Positions 17,829 to 27,476 of a stretch of DNA of 64,000 bases are shown one piece after another. Origin of the DNA: an uncultured Bacteroidota bacterium (GTDB lineage: Bacteria > Bacteroidota > Bacteroidia > Flavobacteriales > Flavobacteriaceae). Where the stretch lies: NCBI GenBank assembly GCA_913060705.1, contig CAJXTX010000001.1:186001-250000 (forward strand), given 5' to 3'. The position numbers and the translations under genes were made by a program. Position 1 is the first letter of the stretch; every line of letters starts with the position of its first letter. The notes under the pieces are model-generated. The model searched no databases and was not told the DNA's origin. It saw only the letters and a program-made list of their open reading frames with translations.

Positions 17829-19043
17829 ATGCGCTTTCACCGCAATCTTGTTCTGGCTGTAGCCGACGCTATCGATCTTATCTTTAATCAAGACCACTAT
17901 GCCGATAAGGTCATTGAGCGTATTTTAAAGCGGGACAAAAGATGGGGGGCTAAAGACCGTGCCTTTATTGCGAGTACGGTTTACGAAATGGTGAGATACC
18001 GCCGACTATATCTCGAAATTGCAGAAGAAAGGTTACCACTCTCTGGTGAGGGGTTCACCAAAGTCTTTTCGGTTTGGTGTGTCCTACGAGGACACGGTCT
18101 GCCCGATTGGCCAGAATTTGAACAGGTTCCCACACGAAAGATTAAAGGACGTTTCGATGCCCTTAGAAAAGAAAGAGCCATCAGAGAGTCAATTCCAGAT
18201 TGGCTCGATGTATTGGGTGAAAACGCCTTTGGAGCTGAGAAATGGGAGCAAGAATTAAAAGCCCTAAATGAAGAAGCACCGGTAGTACTTCGTGCCAACG
18301 GGCATAAGATCAGTCGTAAAGAATTAAAAGTGAAACTCGCTGGCGAAGGGGTTGAAACCCATGAAATCAGCGGTCTCAATGACGCCTTAGAACTAAAGGA
18401 GCGCTCAAACGTGTTTCAGCATCAGTCTTTTAAAGAGGGACTCTTCGAAGTACAAGATGCCAGCTCTCAAAAGGTAGCTCCCCTACTCGATGTGAAGCCC
18501 GGACAGCGTGTCATCGATGCATGCGCCGGTGCGGGAGGAAAATCACTTCATCTCAGTTCTTTAATGGAGAACAAAGGTCAACTCATTGCACTAGACATTT
18601 ATGAGCACAAATTGAAAACCTTAAAATTGAGAGCGCGCAGAGCAGGAGCCCATAATATAGAAACACGCACTATTGATTCTAACAAGGTGATTAAAAAACT
18701 GTATTCTAGTGCAGACCGTGTATTGATCGACGCTCCGTGCACAGGATTAGGGGTTTTGAGACGAAATCCTGATGCGAAATGGAAGATCACTCCTGAATTC
18801 TTAGACCGTGTGGTGAAGACGCAACAAGAACTGTTGAGCTCATATTCACAAATGGTGAAGCCCGGAGGAAAAGTACTCTATGCAACCTGTTCTATTCTGC
18901 CGCAAGAAAACGAAGATCAGGTAGCAGCATTTTTGAAGCGACCTGAAGGCGCTGCCTTTAAACTCATCAGTCAACAACACCTATACCCTTCAACAGATCA
19001 TTATGACGGCTTTTTCATGGCCCTGTTTGAGCGTGAATCCTAA
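17829..19043 (+). CDS. RsmB/NOP-family RNA m5C methyltransferase
   Basis: A 404-residue SAM-dependent RNA cytosine-C5 methyltransferase. The N-terminal part (1-about 140) resembles the NusB-like/antiterminator segment of RsmB. The Rossmann domain has the SAM motif IDACAGAGGKSLHLS, the DAPCTGLGVLRRNPDAKWK motif with the conserved PC, and the TCSILPQENEDQV motif with the catalytic cysteine. Start choice: Met at 17829 (MRFHRNLV) is the first with family-like sequence; an in-frame Met at 17754 lies inside the ABC transporter gene. It follows that gene by 10 bp. The target, probably 16S rRNA, is inferred. Confidence 0.87.
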   Translation: MRFHRNLVLAVADAIDLIFNQDHYADKVIERILKRDKRWGAKDRAFIASTVYEMVRYRRLYLEIAEERLPLSGEGFTKVFSVWCVLRGHGLPDWPEFEQVPTRKIKGRFDALRKERAIRESIPDWLDVLGENAFGAEKWEQELKALNEEAPVVLRANGHKISRKELKVKLAGEGVETHEISGLNDALELKERSNVFQHQSFKEGLFEVQDASSQKVAPLLDVKPGQRVIDACAGAGGKSLHLSSLMENKGQLIALDIYEHKLKTLKLRARRAGAHNIETRTIDSNKVIKKLYSSADRVLIDAPCTGLGVLRRNPDAKWKITPEFLDRVVKTQQELLSSYSQMVKPGGKVLYATCSILPQENEDQVAAFLKRPEGAAFKLISQQHLYPSTDHYDGFFMALFERES

Positions 19044-19076
19044 TTAAATACCTTTGATTTTTTAATCGCCTCCCCT

Positions 19077-22000
19077 ATGATTTATTTCTTCGGAAATCCC
19101 ACTTCTTTGATTTATGCCGTTCAAAAAACGGATGCCTTAAGTGCCTCAGATATCGAAAAACTTCAGTGGCTCTTTGGTGGCCACCCCCTACTTCAAGACG
19201 AGCGTATCGCTCAAGCCTTTAGTGGTCCTCGTGCCAGTATGATAACTCCATGGAGTACTAATGCCACTGAAATCATTGAAAATATGGGAATTCAAGGAGT
19301 CAGAAGGGTCGAACAATTCAACGCCTTTACGGACAACAACGAGATAGACCCCATGCTCTTTCAGCAGTATCAGGGTCTAGACCAAACGCTATTCGACGTT
19401 TCAGTAGCGCAGAATCCGAGCCTGTTGATCGAAGATATCGCAAGCTACAATGCCCAAGAAGGACTGGCGCTAAGTGAAGATGAAGTAGATTATTTAGAAG
19501 GACTCAGCAAAAAGCTAGGGCGCAAATTAACAGATGCCGAGGTGTTCGGATTCTCTCAGGTGAATTCAGAGCATTGTAGACACAAAATTTTCAACGGTAC
19601 TTTCGAAATCGATGGTACTGCAAAACCTTTCTCACTATTTAAGCTCATTCGCAAAACTTCAGAGGAGCACCCAAATAGCATCGTATCGGCTTATAAAGAC
19701 AATGTTGCCTTTATTGAGGGTCCTGAAATCACTCAGTTTGCCCCAGAGTTTGCCCAAAAGGCTTCTTACTACAAAGAGAGCAAACACAAGAGTGTAATTT
19801 CTCTCAAAGCAGAGACACACAACTTCCCCACCACTGTAGAACCTTTCAACGGTGCAGCTACGGGTTCAGGCGGAGAAATACGAGACCGATTAGCAGGCGG
19901 TATTGGGTCATTACCCCTTGTAGGATCAGCGGTCTACATGACAAGCTATCCACGGCACAAGAAAGAATTAGCCGCCCATGAAGCTTCCATTGAGGCGAGA
20001 GAGTGGCTGTACCAAACCCCTCTAGACATTCTGATCAAAGCCTCAAACGGCGCTTCTGATTTCGGAAATAAATTTGGACAACCTCTTATCGTAGGGTCAC
20101 TTTTGACGTTCGAACATCAAGAATCTAATCCGGCATATGACACGCGCGCACTGGCTTATGACAAGGTAATTATGTTGGCAGGTGGTGTGGGCTATTCAAG
20201 GAGAGAATACGCTCAAAAGAAGAGGCCGACGCCTGGCGATAAAGTAGTAGTACTCGGAGGAGATAACTACCGTATTGGTATGGGTGGGGCCGCAGTGTCG
20301 AGTGCAGATACTGGTGCCTTCGGAAGTGCCATTGAACTCAATGCCATTCAACGTTCTAATCCAGAGATGCAAAAGCGTGCTGCTAATGCCATTAGAGCAC
20401 TCGCTGAAAGCGATGACAATCCCATTGTTTCTGTGCACGATCACGGTGCTGGAGGTCACTTGAATTGCCTCTCAGAATTAGTAGAAGAAACCGGCGGTAA
20501 AATCAATTTAGACGCCTTACCTGTTGGTGACCCAACACTTTCAGAAAAAGAGTTGATCGGAAACGAATCACAAGAGCGCATGGGACTCGTGGTACCCGAA
20601 AAATCTCTCGGACTGCTGAAAGAAATCGCTGAACGCGAACGCGCACCCATGTATACCGTTGGGGATATCACTGGAGACCATCATTTTTCATTTTATTCTG
20701 AAAAATCAGATTCTAAACCCATTGATCTTGAATTAACAGACTTTTTTGGCAATGCCCCAAAAATGATCCTTAAAGACAGTACTACTCCTCGAAGCTACGA
20801 AGCCCTTACCTATACCTTAGCCGATTTTCACGACTACCTTGATGCAGTGCTACGTTTAGAAGCGGTAGCCTGTAAAGACTGGCTTACCAACAAGGTCGAT
20901 CGCTGTGTCTCAGGACGCGTTGCAAAACAACAATGCATCGGACCGTTACAATTGCCCTTGCAGAACTACGGTATAGCCGCATTAGACTTTGCGAGTTACA
21001 ACGGGATCGCAACCAGTATTGGACACAGCCCGGTGAGCGGATTGATCGATGCTGTTGCAGGGAGTAAAAACAGTATCGCAGAAGCCCTTACCAATATCGT
21101 TTGGGCACCACTTGCCGAAGGTCTGAAATCGATTTCACTATCGGCCAACTGGATGTGGCCTTGTAACAATGAAGGCGAAAACGCTAGACTGTACGACGCT
21201 GTTGAAGCCGCATCCCAATTCGCGATCGATTTAGGTATAAATATCCCAACAGGAAAGGACTCTCTTTCGATGAAGCAGCAGTATCCCGATAAAGAGGTCT
21301 TGGCGCCAGGTACAGTCATTATTTCTGCTGCCGGACATTGCAGCGACTTTACCAAAGCCGTTGAACCGCTGTTTAAAAAGGATAAGGGAGCCATCTATTA
21401 CATCAATCTTTCACAAGACGATTACCAGCTCGGTGGTTCATCTTTTGCACAAACACAAGCTAAAATTGGAGAACACGCACCCACGATTAAGGGGCACAAA
21501 ACCTTTGGTGCTGCCTTCGATTGGATTCAATTACAACTTAGCCATGACCGCATTTGCGCAGGTCACGATGTCGCCTCTGGTGGATTGATTACAACGCTTC
21601 TTGAAATGTGTTTTGCCGATACTGCTATCGGGGCAACTTTAGACCTCAACGCATTAGGATGCGAAGACACTATCCGCCTTCTTTTCGCTGAGAATGCCTC
21701 TGTGGTATTTCAAGCCACAGACGATAGCTTTGATGCTATTGCAGCCACCTGCCCTATTCAGTGCGTAAAAATCGGTGAAGTACAAGAAGGGGGTGAATTA
21801 GTTATTAAGAATGCAGGTGTTGAGCTCGGTTTGAATAGTGCAAGCCTAAGAGATCGCTGGTACGAGACTTCTGTAGCCTTTGATCAACATCAGACCGCTG
21901 ACAATTTAGCGTTCACGCGATTTGATAACTACAAAAATCAACCACTCACCTATCAATTTCCGAAACAGTACCACTCGCAGCGATTTGAAATTCAAGGGAA

Positions 22001-22745
22001 GCGACCTAAAGCAGCTATTCTGCGTGAAAAAGGAAGTAACTCTGAACGCGAGATGGCTAATGCACTATACGCTGCAGGATTCGAAGTAAAAGACCTGCAC
22101 ATGACCGATTTAATCAGCGGGCGTGAGACGCTTGAAGACGTTCAGTTTTTAGGTGCTGTAGGAGGCTTTTCGAACTCTGATGTTTTAGGGTCTGCAAAGG
22201 GTTGGGCTGGAGCCTTTAAATACAATGAGAAAGCTCAAAAAGCCCTCAATGATTTCTTCACGCGCGAAGACACGCTTTCTATAGGGATATGCAACGGCTG
22301 CCAACTGTTTATGGAGTTAGAGCTACTCTACCCAGAACATGAGACACACGCAAAGATGACCTTCAATCAATCTAGAAAGCACGAGAGTGCCTTTACCTCA
22401 GTAGTTATAGAAGAAAACAACTCCATAATGCTGGGCTCAATGGCCGGAGCGCGCCTAGGAGTATGGATCTCTCACGGTGAAGGAAGATTTAGTATGCCAC
22501 TCGAAAAAGAGCAATATCATATTGTCGGAACTTACGGGTACGATGGATATCCCTCGAATCCGAATGGCAGTGATTTCAACACGGCAATGCTTGTAGACCC
22601 GAGCGGAAGACACCTCGTGACTATGCCTCATATTGAGCGTTCTCTATTTGCCTGGAACTGGGCGTACTATCCGAATTCAGAGGATCATTATAGCCCATGG
22701 ATTGAAGCCTTTATTAACGCGAAGAATTGGATTTTAAATTGTTAA
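19077..22745 (+). CDS. purL: Phosphoribosylformylglycinamidine synthase (single-chain form)
   Basis: Catalyses step four of purine synthesis: FGAR plus glutamine and ATP to FGAM. At 1222 residues it is the large fused form, slightly shorter than E. coli PurL (1295). In order it has an N-terminal PurS-like part, the linker and two AIR-synthase-like halves (FSQVNSEHCRHKIFNG, LKAETHNFPTTVEPFNGAATGSGG split across two segments, DHGAGGHLN, HDVASGGLI). A C-terminal glutaminase follows, with nucleophile Cys1072 in GICNGCQ and the His/Glu site near SHGEGRF. It stands alone, 33 bp after the methyltransferase. Confidence 0.96.
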   Translation: MIYFFGNPTSLIYAVQKTDALSASDIEKLQWLFGGHPLLQDERIAQAFSGPRASMITPWSTNATEIIENMGIQGVRRVEQFNAFTDNNEIDPMLFQQYQGLDQTLFDVSVAQNPSLLIEDIASYNAQEGLALSEDEVDYLEGLSKKLGRKLTDAEVFGFSQVNSEHCRHKIFNGTFEIDGTAKPFSLFKLIRKTSEEHPNSIVSAYKDNVAFIEGPEITQFAPEFAQKASYYKESKHKSVISLKAETHNFPTTVEPFNGAATGSGGEIRDRLAGGIGSLPLVGSAVYMTSYPRHKKELAAHEASIEAREWLYQTPLDILIKASNGASDFGNKFGQPLIVGSLLTFEHQESNPAYDTRALAYDKVIMLAGGVGYSRREYAQKKRPTPGDKVVVLGGDNYRIGMGGAAVSSADTGAFGSAIELNAIQRSNPEMQKRAANAIRALAESDDNPIVSVHDHGAGGHLNCLSELVEETGGKINLDALPVGDPTLSEKELIGNESQERMGLVVPEKSLGLLKEIAERERAPMYTVGDITGDHHFSFYSEKSDSKPIDLELTDFFGNAPKMILKDSTTPRSYEALTYTLADFHDYLDAVLRLEAVACKDWLTNKVDRCVSGRVAKQQCIGPLQLPLQNYGIAALDFASYNGIATSIGHSPVSGLIDAVAGSKNSIAEALTNIVWAPLAEGLKSISLSANWMWPCNNEGENARLYDAVEAASQFAIDLGINIPTGKDSLSMKQQYPDKEVLAPGTVIISAAGHCSDFTKAVEPLFKKDKGAIYYINLSQDDYQLGGSSFAQTQAKIGEHAPTIKGHKTFGAAFDWIQLQLSHDRICAGHDVASGGLITTLLEMCFADTAIGATLDLNALGCEDTIRLLFAENASVVFQATDDSFDAIAATCPIQCVKIGEVQEGGELVIKNAGVELGLNSASLRDRWYETSVAFDQHQTADNLAFTRFDNYKNQPLTYQFPKQYHSQRFEIQGKRPKAAILREKGSNSEREMANALYAAGFEVKDLHMTDLISGRETLEDVQFLGAVGGFSNSDVLGSAKGWAGAFKYNEKAQKALNDFFTREDTLSIGICNGCQLFMELELLYPEHETHAKMTFNQSRKHESAFTSVVIEENNSIMLGSMAGARLGVWISHGEGRFSMPLEKEQYHIVGTYGYDGYPSNPNGSDFNTAMLVDPSGRHLVTMPHIERSLFAWNWAYYPNSEDHYSPWIEAFINAKNWILNC

Positions 22746-22786
22746 GTGTTTAGCGTATTTTGCAAATACCTTAACATTTAGCAAAC

Positions 22787-24556
22787 ATGACTTCTGTAAC
22801 ACGCTTATTTGATTTCGCGTACGATCAATTGCAACGCGATCCGCTCTCAAAGGCCTTTAACACCAAGAAGGATGGAAATTGGGTCTCGACCAGCTCTGCT
22901 GAATTCATAGAGCAAGCCGAATCCGTCAGTAAAGCATTGATTGATCTCGGTGTGCAAGCAAACGATAAAATTGCACTGATCTCTATGACCAATCGCACCG
23001 AGTGGAGCGTTCTAGACCTGGCAGTGTTACAGATTGGTGCCCAAACCGTTCCCATTTACCCGACGATTTCCCAAGAAGACTACGCCTACATTCTCAATCA
23101 TAGCGAAGCAAAGTATTGTTTTGTATCCTGTGATGAGATTTTAGAAAAGGTGCTCGCTGTTAATAGCGAATTAAAACACTTAAAAGAAATATACAGTTTC
23201 GACAAATTGAAACGCGCCAAACATTGGACCGAACTGCGAGATAAAGGGCAGCACCTCAACCACAGTGACGAACTAGAAGCTCGTAAAAAGGCAGTTCAAC
23301 CCACAGATCTCGCTACCCTCATCTATACTTCTGGTACTACCGGTAAGCCCAAAGGCGTTATGCTATCGCATGAAAACATTGTGACCAACGTGCTTTCTTC
23401 ACGAGAACGCGTTCCCTTTGAATCAGGCGCTGTGGCTTTGAGCTTTTTACCGATGTGTCACATCTTCGAACGCATGATCGTTTACCTCTACCAATACTGT
23501 GGTGTGAGCATTTATTACGGAGAAGGCTTAGATAAAATCAGCGATAACATCAAAGAGATCAAACCGAGTGTGATGACCGTTGTTCCTCGCCTACTCGAAA
23601 AGGTCTACGATAAGATCATCGCGAAAGGAAAAGAACTCACGGGTCTCAAAAAATCATTGTTTTTTTGGGCGGTAGATTTGGGACATGCTTTCGAACCCTA
23701 TGACCGCGGACTCGTCTATAATTTGAAACTCGCCATTGCGCGTAAACTCATCTTCTCGAAATGGCAAGAGGCGCTTGGCGGTAATCTTGAGCTCATGGTC
23801 TCAGGAAGTGCTGCGCTTCAACCCCGCTTAACACGCGTATTTGGGGCGGCCGGAATTCCCGTTATGGAAGGATACGGACTTACCGAAACATCTCCGGTGA
23901 TCACGGTAAACGATCAACGCAACAGAGGATGGCGCGTAGGTTCTGTCGGAAAGGTTATTTCTGGCGTTGAGATTAAGATCGCTTCAGACGGAGAAATTTT
24001 ATGTAAAGGGCCGAACGTAATGCAAGGCTATTACAAAGACGAAGAAAAGTCGTCTGAAGTATTAAAAGACGGATACTTTCACACCGGTGACATCGGAGAA
24101 ATTGATTCCGATGGATTCTTGAGAATCACAGATCGGAAAAAAGAGATGTTCAAGACCTCGGGCGGTAAGTATGTAGCTCCTCAATTGCTCGAAAATCGCT
24201 GCAAGCAATCCCTATTTATTGAACAAATCATGGTGGTCGGAGAAGGTCAAAAGATGCCCGCCGCACTCATTCAGCTCAACTTCGAATTTATTGAAGAGTG
24301 GGCTAGCAAAAAGGGAATTGCATTACCTCAAAATCGCGCTGATTACGGTAGTGACGAAGCGGTCATTACACGAATTGGCAAAGAGATTGAAGAAGCAAAT
24401 AGCGATTTTGCCCAATGGGAAAAGATCAAAGACTTTAGAATTACCCCAGATGCATGGTCTATTGAGGGCGGACACCTCACCCCTACAATGAAGCTCAAGC
24501 GCAAAGAGGTACGGGGATTGTACAAAGACCTTTACGATTCTATATACGCCTCTTAA
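22787..24556 (+). CDS. Long-chain fatty acid-CoA ligase (AMP-forming)
   Basis: A 589-residue acyl-adenylate-forming enzyme that activates fatty acids to acyl-CoA. The AMP/ATP motif LIYTSGTTGKPKGVMLSH lies near residues 179-196, followed by GYGLTETSP and the hinge/adenylate motif YFHTGDIGEIDSDGFLRITDRKKEMFKTSGGKYVAPQ (spread over about 30 residues). The C-terminal lysine region is TPTMKLKRKEV. Length and motifs fit bacterial eukaryote-type long-chain ligases. It is directly upstream of marR and the beta-oxidation genes, 73 bp before marR, and probably feeds that pathway. Confidence 0.9.
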   Translation: MTSVTRLFDFAYDQLQRDPLSKAFNTKKDGNWVSTSSAEFIEQAESVSKALIDLGVQANDKIALISMTNRTEWSVLDLAVLQIGAQTVPIYPTISQEDYAYILNHSEAKYCFVSCDEILEKVLAVNSELKHLKEIYSFDKLKRAKHWTELRDKGQHLNHSDELEARKKAVQPTDLATLIYTSGTTGKPKGVMLSHENIVTNVLSSRERVPFESGAVALSFLPMCHIFERMIVYLYQYCGVSIYYGEGLDKISDNIKEIKPSVMTVVPRLLEKVYDKIIAKGKELTGLKKSLFFWAVDLGHAFEPYDRGLVYNLKLAIARKLIFSKWQEALGGNLELMVSGSAALQPRLTRVFGAAGIPVMEGYGLTETSPVITVNDQRNRGWRVGSVGKVISGVEIKIASDGEILCKGPNVMQGYYKDEEKSSEVLKDGYFHTGDIGEIDSDGFLRITDRKKEMFKTSGGKYVAPQLLENRCKQSLFIEQIMVVGEGQKMPAALIQLNFEFIEEWASKKGIALPQNRADYGSDEAVITRIGKEIEEANSDFAQWEKIKDFRITPDAWSIEGGHLTPTMKLKRKEVRGLYKDLYDSIYAS

Positions 24557-24581
24557 AAGTAAAAGATCCACCTAAATTTTA

Positions 24582-24615
24582 ACTCAATTTATTATGCATG
24601 CATAATAAATTGAGT
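24582..24615. promoter_or_regulatory. Perfect 34-bp palindrome at the marR promoter, likely operator
   Basis: The left half ACTCAATTTATTATGCA (24582-24598) is followed without a spacer by its exact reverse complement (24599-24615). A near-consensus -7 element, TATCTTTA (24615-24622), begins at the last base of the palindrome, and the -33 zone lies within it. A bound dimer would therefore block transcription of marR and the fad genes. It ends 14 bases before the marR ATG. Assigning MarR as the ligand is inference from location. Confidence 0.7.
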
Positions 24616-24629
24616 ATCTTTATGGGGTC

Positions 24630-25076
24630 ATGTCTTCAAAGAAACCCCTTATAGATCATTCACTTAGAGCCACTTGGCAGAGTGTGTCGCGCATGTATAC
24701 TGAAATTGCCAAGCAGTACGGTATTACGATGGCGCTAGGATTGACCTTACTCAATATCGATCCTAAGAACGGGACTGCTTCCACTGCTCTTGGTCCTATA
24801 ATGGGTATGGAACCCACTTCGCTTTCCCGTCTATTAAACTCGCTAGAAGATCTGAAGCTTATTGAACGAAAACCTAACCCGCACGACGGTAGAGGTGTTA
24901 TCATTCATATTACAAAGGACGGTCTTGATAAAAGGGATCTCATTAAAAAACATGTCTATGCCTTTAATCAAGGCGTAGAGAAACAATTGAGCCCTAGAGA
25001 CCTTGAAGGGTTTTACGCTACCATCGAAGCGCTTAATCAACAAACTCAGACAAACGAATCGATTAACGTCATATGA
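24630..25076 (+). CDS. MarR family transcriptional regulator
   Basis: A 148-residue winged-helix repressor-type protein. The DNA-binding core spans about residues 35-105: ALGPIMGMEPTSLSRLLNSLEDLKLIERKPNPHDGRGVIIHIT, with the recognition helix TSLSRLLNSLEDL and the wing DGRGVIIH. Flanking helices form the dimer interface. It is the first gene after a perfect palindrome that overlaps its promoter and overlaps the FadN-like gene by 4 bp (ATGA). It is thus probably an autoregulated repressor of the fatty-acid degradation operon that responds to acyl-CoA or fatty acid; ligand and target are inferred. Confidence 0.88.
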   Translation: MSSKKPLIDHSLRATWQSVSRMYTEIAKQYGITMALGLTLLNIDPKNGTASTALGPIMGMEPTSLSRLLNSLEDLKLIERKPNPHDGRGVIIHITKDGLDKRDLIKKHVYAFNQGVEKQLSPRDLEGFYATIEALNQQTQTNESINVI

Positions 25077-27472
25077 AAAAGAGAATCACAAAAGTGGCCG
25101 TCATCGGCTCTGGAATCATGGGTAGCGGAATTGCTTCTCATCTTGCAGGAATAGGACTAGAAGTTCTGCTTTTAGATATCGCGCCGAAGGAGCTTCTTCC
25201 TGAAGAAGAAGGGCTTTCATTAGAGCATCCGAAAGTAAAAAACAGGATCGTAAATCAAGCATTGAGCAAATCGCTCAAGTCTAAGCCCTCTCCTATTTAT
25301 CATCAGGGCTTCGCCTCTCGTATTCAAACGGGAAACCTAGACGATGACTTGCATAAAATCAAAAGTGTAGACTGGATCATTGAGGTCGTTGTTGAGCGCT
25401 TGGACATCAAAAAACAGGTGTTCGAGGCTATTGAAAAGCACAGAACGCCCGGAACCTTGATCAGCTCAAATACCTCAGGAATCCCTATCGGGCTTATGTC
25501 TGAGGGAAGAAGTGATGATTTTCAACAGTATTTCTGTGGAACGCATTTTTTCAATCCTGCTCGTTATCTCAGATTGCTAGAAATTATTCCTGGGCCCAAA
25601 ACCAAACCAGAGGTACTTTCTTTCTTTGAAGACTTTGGAACACGCTTCTTAGGAAAACGTGTTGTAGTCGCGCAAGATACCCCCGCCTTTATCGGAAACC
25701 GCATCGGAATTTTCAGTATCCAAAGCTTGTTTCACAGCGTCAACACCCTAGGCCTTACCGTAGAAGAGGTAGATAAGCTTACCGGACCGGTGATCGGACG
25801 TCCTAAATCAGCCACCTTCAGAACCGTAGATGTCGTAGGATTAGATACGCTTGTCCATGTTGCCAATGGAATTAAAGAGCACTGCCCACAAGACGAGCGC
25901 CATGAACTATTTAGCCTGCCATCCTTTGTCACAGACATGATGAGCAAAAACAGGTTAGGAGCTAAAACCGGAGAAGGTTTTTATAAAAAGACCAAAAAAC
26001 CAGACGGGTCTTCAGAAATCTTAACCCTTGACCTGAATACATTAGCGTATCGCCCCCAACAAAAGGCAAAATTTGAAACACTAGAGAAAACGAAAAGTAT
26101 TAGCGAAGTTGAAGATCGGTTTAGCGTACTCTGCGACGGCACCGACAAGGCCGGAGAATTTTACAGATCTGTATTTGGGGATCTTTTCGCTTATGTAGCT
26201 CAGCGCGTAGGAGAAATTACAGATCGCATATATAAAATTGACGACGCCATGAAGGCAGGGTTTGGCTGGCAGCACGGACCTTTTGAAATATGGACCGCTC
26301 TTGGTTTAGAAAAAGGGATTGAATTGGCTAAAGCAAAAGGCCATGAATTGCCCGATTGGGTAACAGCCCTACATCAAAACGGTGCGACAGGCTTTTACGC
26401 TCTTGATCAACAACATACGACCTATTACAATCAAGACACTAAGACTTTTGAGCGTATCCCCGGAAGAGATGCCTTTATCATTCTTGATAACACGCGTAAA
26501 ACCAACAGTGTCTACAAAAACCCAGATTTCGAATTGTTAGATCTCGGAGATGGGATTGTTTGTGCGGAGTTCCGCTCGAAGATGAATACCATTGGTGCCG
26601 AAGTACTCACTGGGCTTAACAAGGCCGTAGAGATAGCCGAGAATCAATTCGAAGGACTCGTCGTAGGTAATCAAGGTGCGAACTTCTCAGTGGGCGCCAA
26701 TCTAGGAATGATTTTCATGCTCGCTGTAGAGCAAGAATACGACGAGCTCCACATGGCCATCAAATATTTCCAAGACACCATGATGCGCATGCGTTACAGC
26801 AAGATACCGGTGATAGCAGCCCCTCATGGAATGACCCTTGGAGGCGGATGTGAACTGAGCTTGCACGCAGATCGTGTTGTTGCTGCCGCGGAGACCTACA
26901 TCGGACTTGTAGAATTCGGAGTGGGTGTTATTCCTGGAGGAGGAGGTAGCAAAGAAATGGCAGTTCGGGCGGCAGACACCTTTAAAAAAGGAGACCTCGA
27001 GTTGAATGCACTTAGAGAATATTTCTTAACCATTGCCATGGCCAAGGTGTCCACCTCAGCCTATGAGGCTTACGACTTAGGAATTCTTCAAAAAGGCAAA
27101 GACATTGTAGTGAACAATAGTGACCAACAATTAGCCACAGCAAAGGCCTATGCCCGCATCATGGCCGACCAAGGCTACACACAACCTATCCAGAAAACAG
27201 ACATCAAAGTCTTGGGTAGACAAGCATTAGGTGCCTTTTTGGTCGGAACAGACAGTATGGTCGCCGGAAACTATATTTCTGAATACGACAGAAAAATGGC
27301 CGACAAATTGGCCTATGTGATGTCAGGAGGAGATCTATCCGCGTCTACAACTGTTAGTGAACAATACCTCCTTGACATAGAACGTGAAGCGTTCTTGTCT
27401 TTATGTGGAGAACGAAAAACGCTTGAACGCATTCAGCATATGCTTAAAACAGGTAAACCCTTAAGAAATTAA
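25073..27472 (+). CDS. fadN: 3-Hydroxyacyl-CoA dehydrogenase/enoyl-CoA hydratase fusion (FadN-like)
   Basis: A 799-residue bifunctional beta-oxidation enzyme. The N-terminal NAD-binding dehydrogenase (KVAVIGSGIMGSGIASHLAG; SSNTSGIPI; CGTHFFNPARYLRLLEIIP) is followed by its C-terminal dehydrogenase domain. The crotonase/enoyl-CoA hydratase domain comes last (about residues 510-690; VVGNQGANFSVGANLG and MTLGGGCELSLHADRVVAA). This domain order is the reverse of E. coli FadB and matches the Bacillus FadN type. It is followed by a thiolase and an acyl-CoA dehydrogenase, the same order as the Bacillus fadNAE operon. Coupled to marR by a 4-bp overlap. Confidence 0.9.
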   Translation: MKKRITKVAVIGSGIMGSGIASHLAGIGLEVLLLDIAPKELLPEEEGLSLEHPKVKNRIVNQALSKSLKSKPSPIYHQGFASRIQTGNLDDDLHKIKSVDWIIEVVVERLDIKKQVFEAIEKHRTPGTLISSNTSGIPIGLMSEGRSDDFQQYFCGTHFFNPARYLRLLEIIPGPKTKPEVLSFFEDFGTRFLGKRVVVAQDTPAFIGNRIGIFSIQSLFHSVNTLGLTVEEVDKLTGPVIGRPKSATFRTVDVVGLDTLVHVANGIKEHCPQDERHELFSLPSFVTDMMSKNRLGAKTGEGFYKKTKKPDGSSEILTLDLNTLAYRPQQKAKFETLEKTKSISEVEDRFSVLCDGTDKAGEFYRSVFGDLFAYVAQRVGEITDRIYKIDDAMKAGFGWQHGPFEIWTALGLEKGIELAKAKGHELPDWVTALHQNGATGFYALDQQHTTYYNQDTKTFERIPGRDAFIILDNTRKTNSVYKNPDFELLDLGDGIVCAEFRSKMNTIGAEVLTGLNKAVEIAENQFEGLVVGNQGANFSVGANLGMIFMLAVEQEYDELHMAIKYFQDTMMRMRYSKIPVIAAPHGMTLGGGCELSLHADRVVAAAETYIGLVEFGVGVIPGGGGSKEMAVRAADTFKKGDLELNALREYFLTIAMAKVSTSAYEAYDLGILQKGKDIVVNNSDQQLATAKAYARIMADQGYTQPIQKTDIKVLGRQALGAFLVGTDSMVAGNYISEYDRKMADKLAYVMSGGDLSASTTVSEQYLLDIEREAFLSLCGERKTLERIQHMLKTGKPLRN

Positions 27473-27476
27473 TGCA

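Noticed and set aside
24582-24615. The long palindrome as a transcription terminator for the acyl-CoA ligase gene
   Set aside because: It is AT-rich without a following T-run, and it coincides with the marR -7/-33 region, so an operator is the better explanation, though some termination cannot be excluded.
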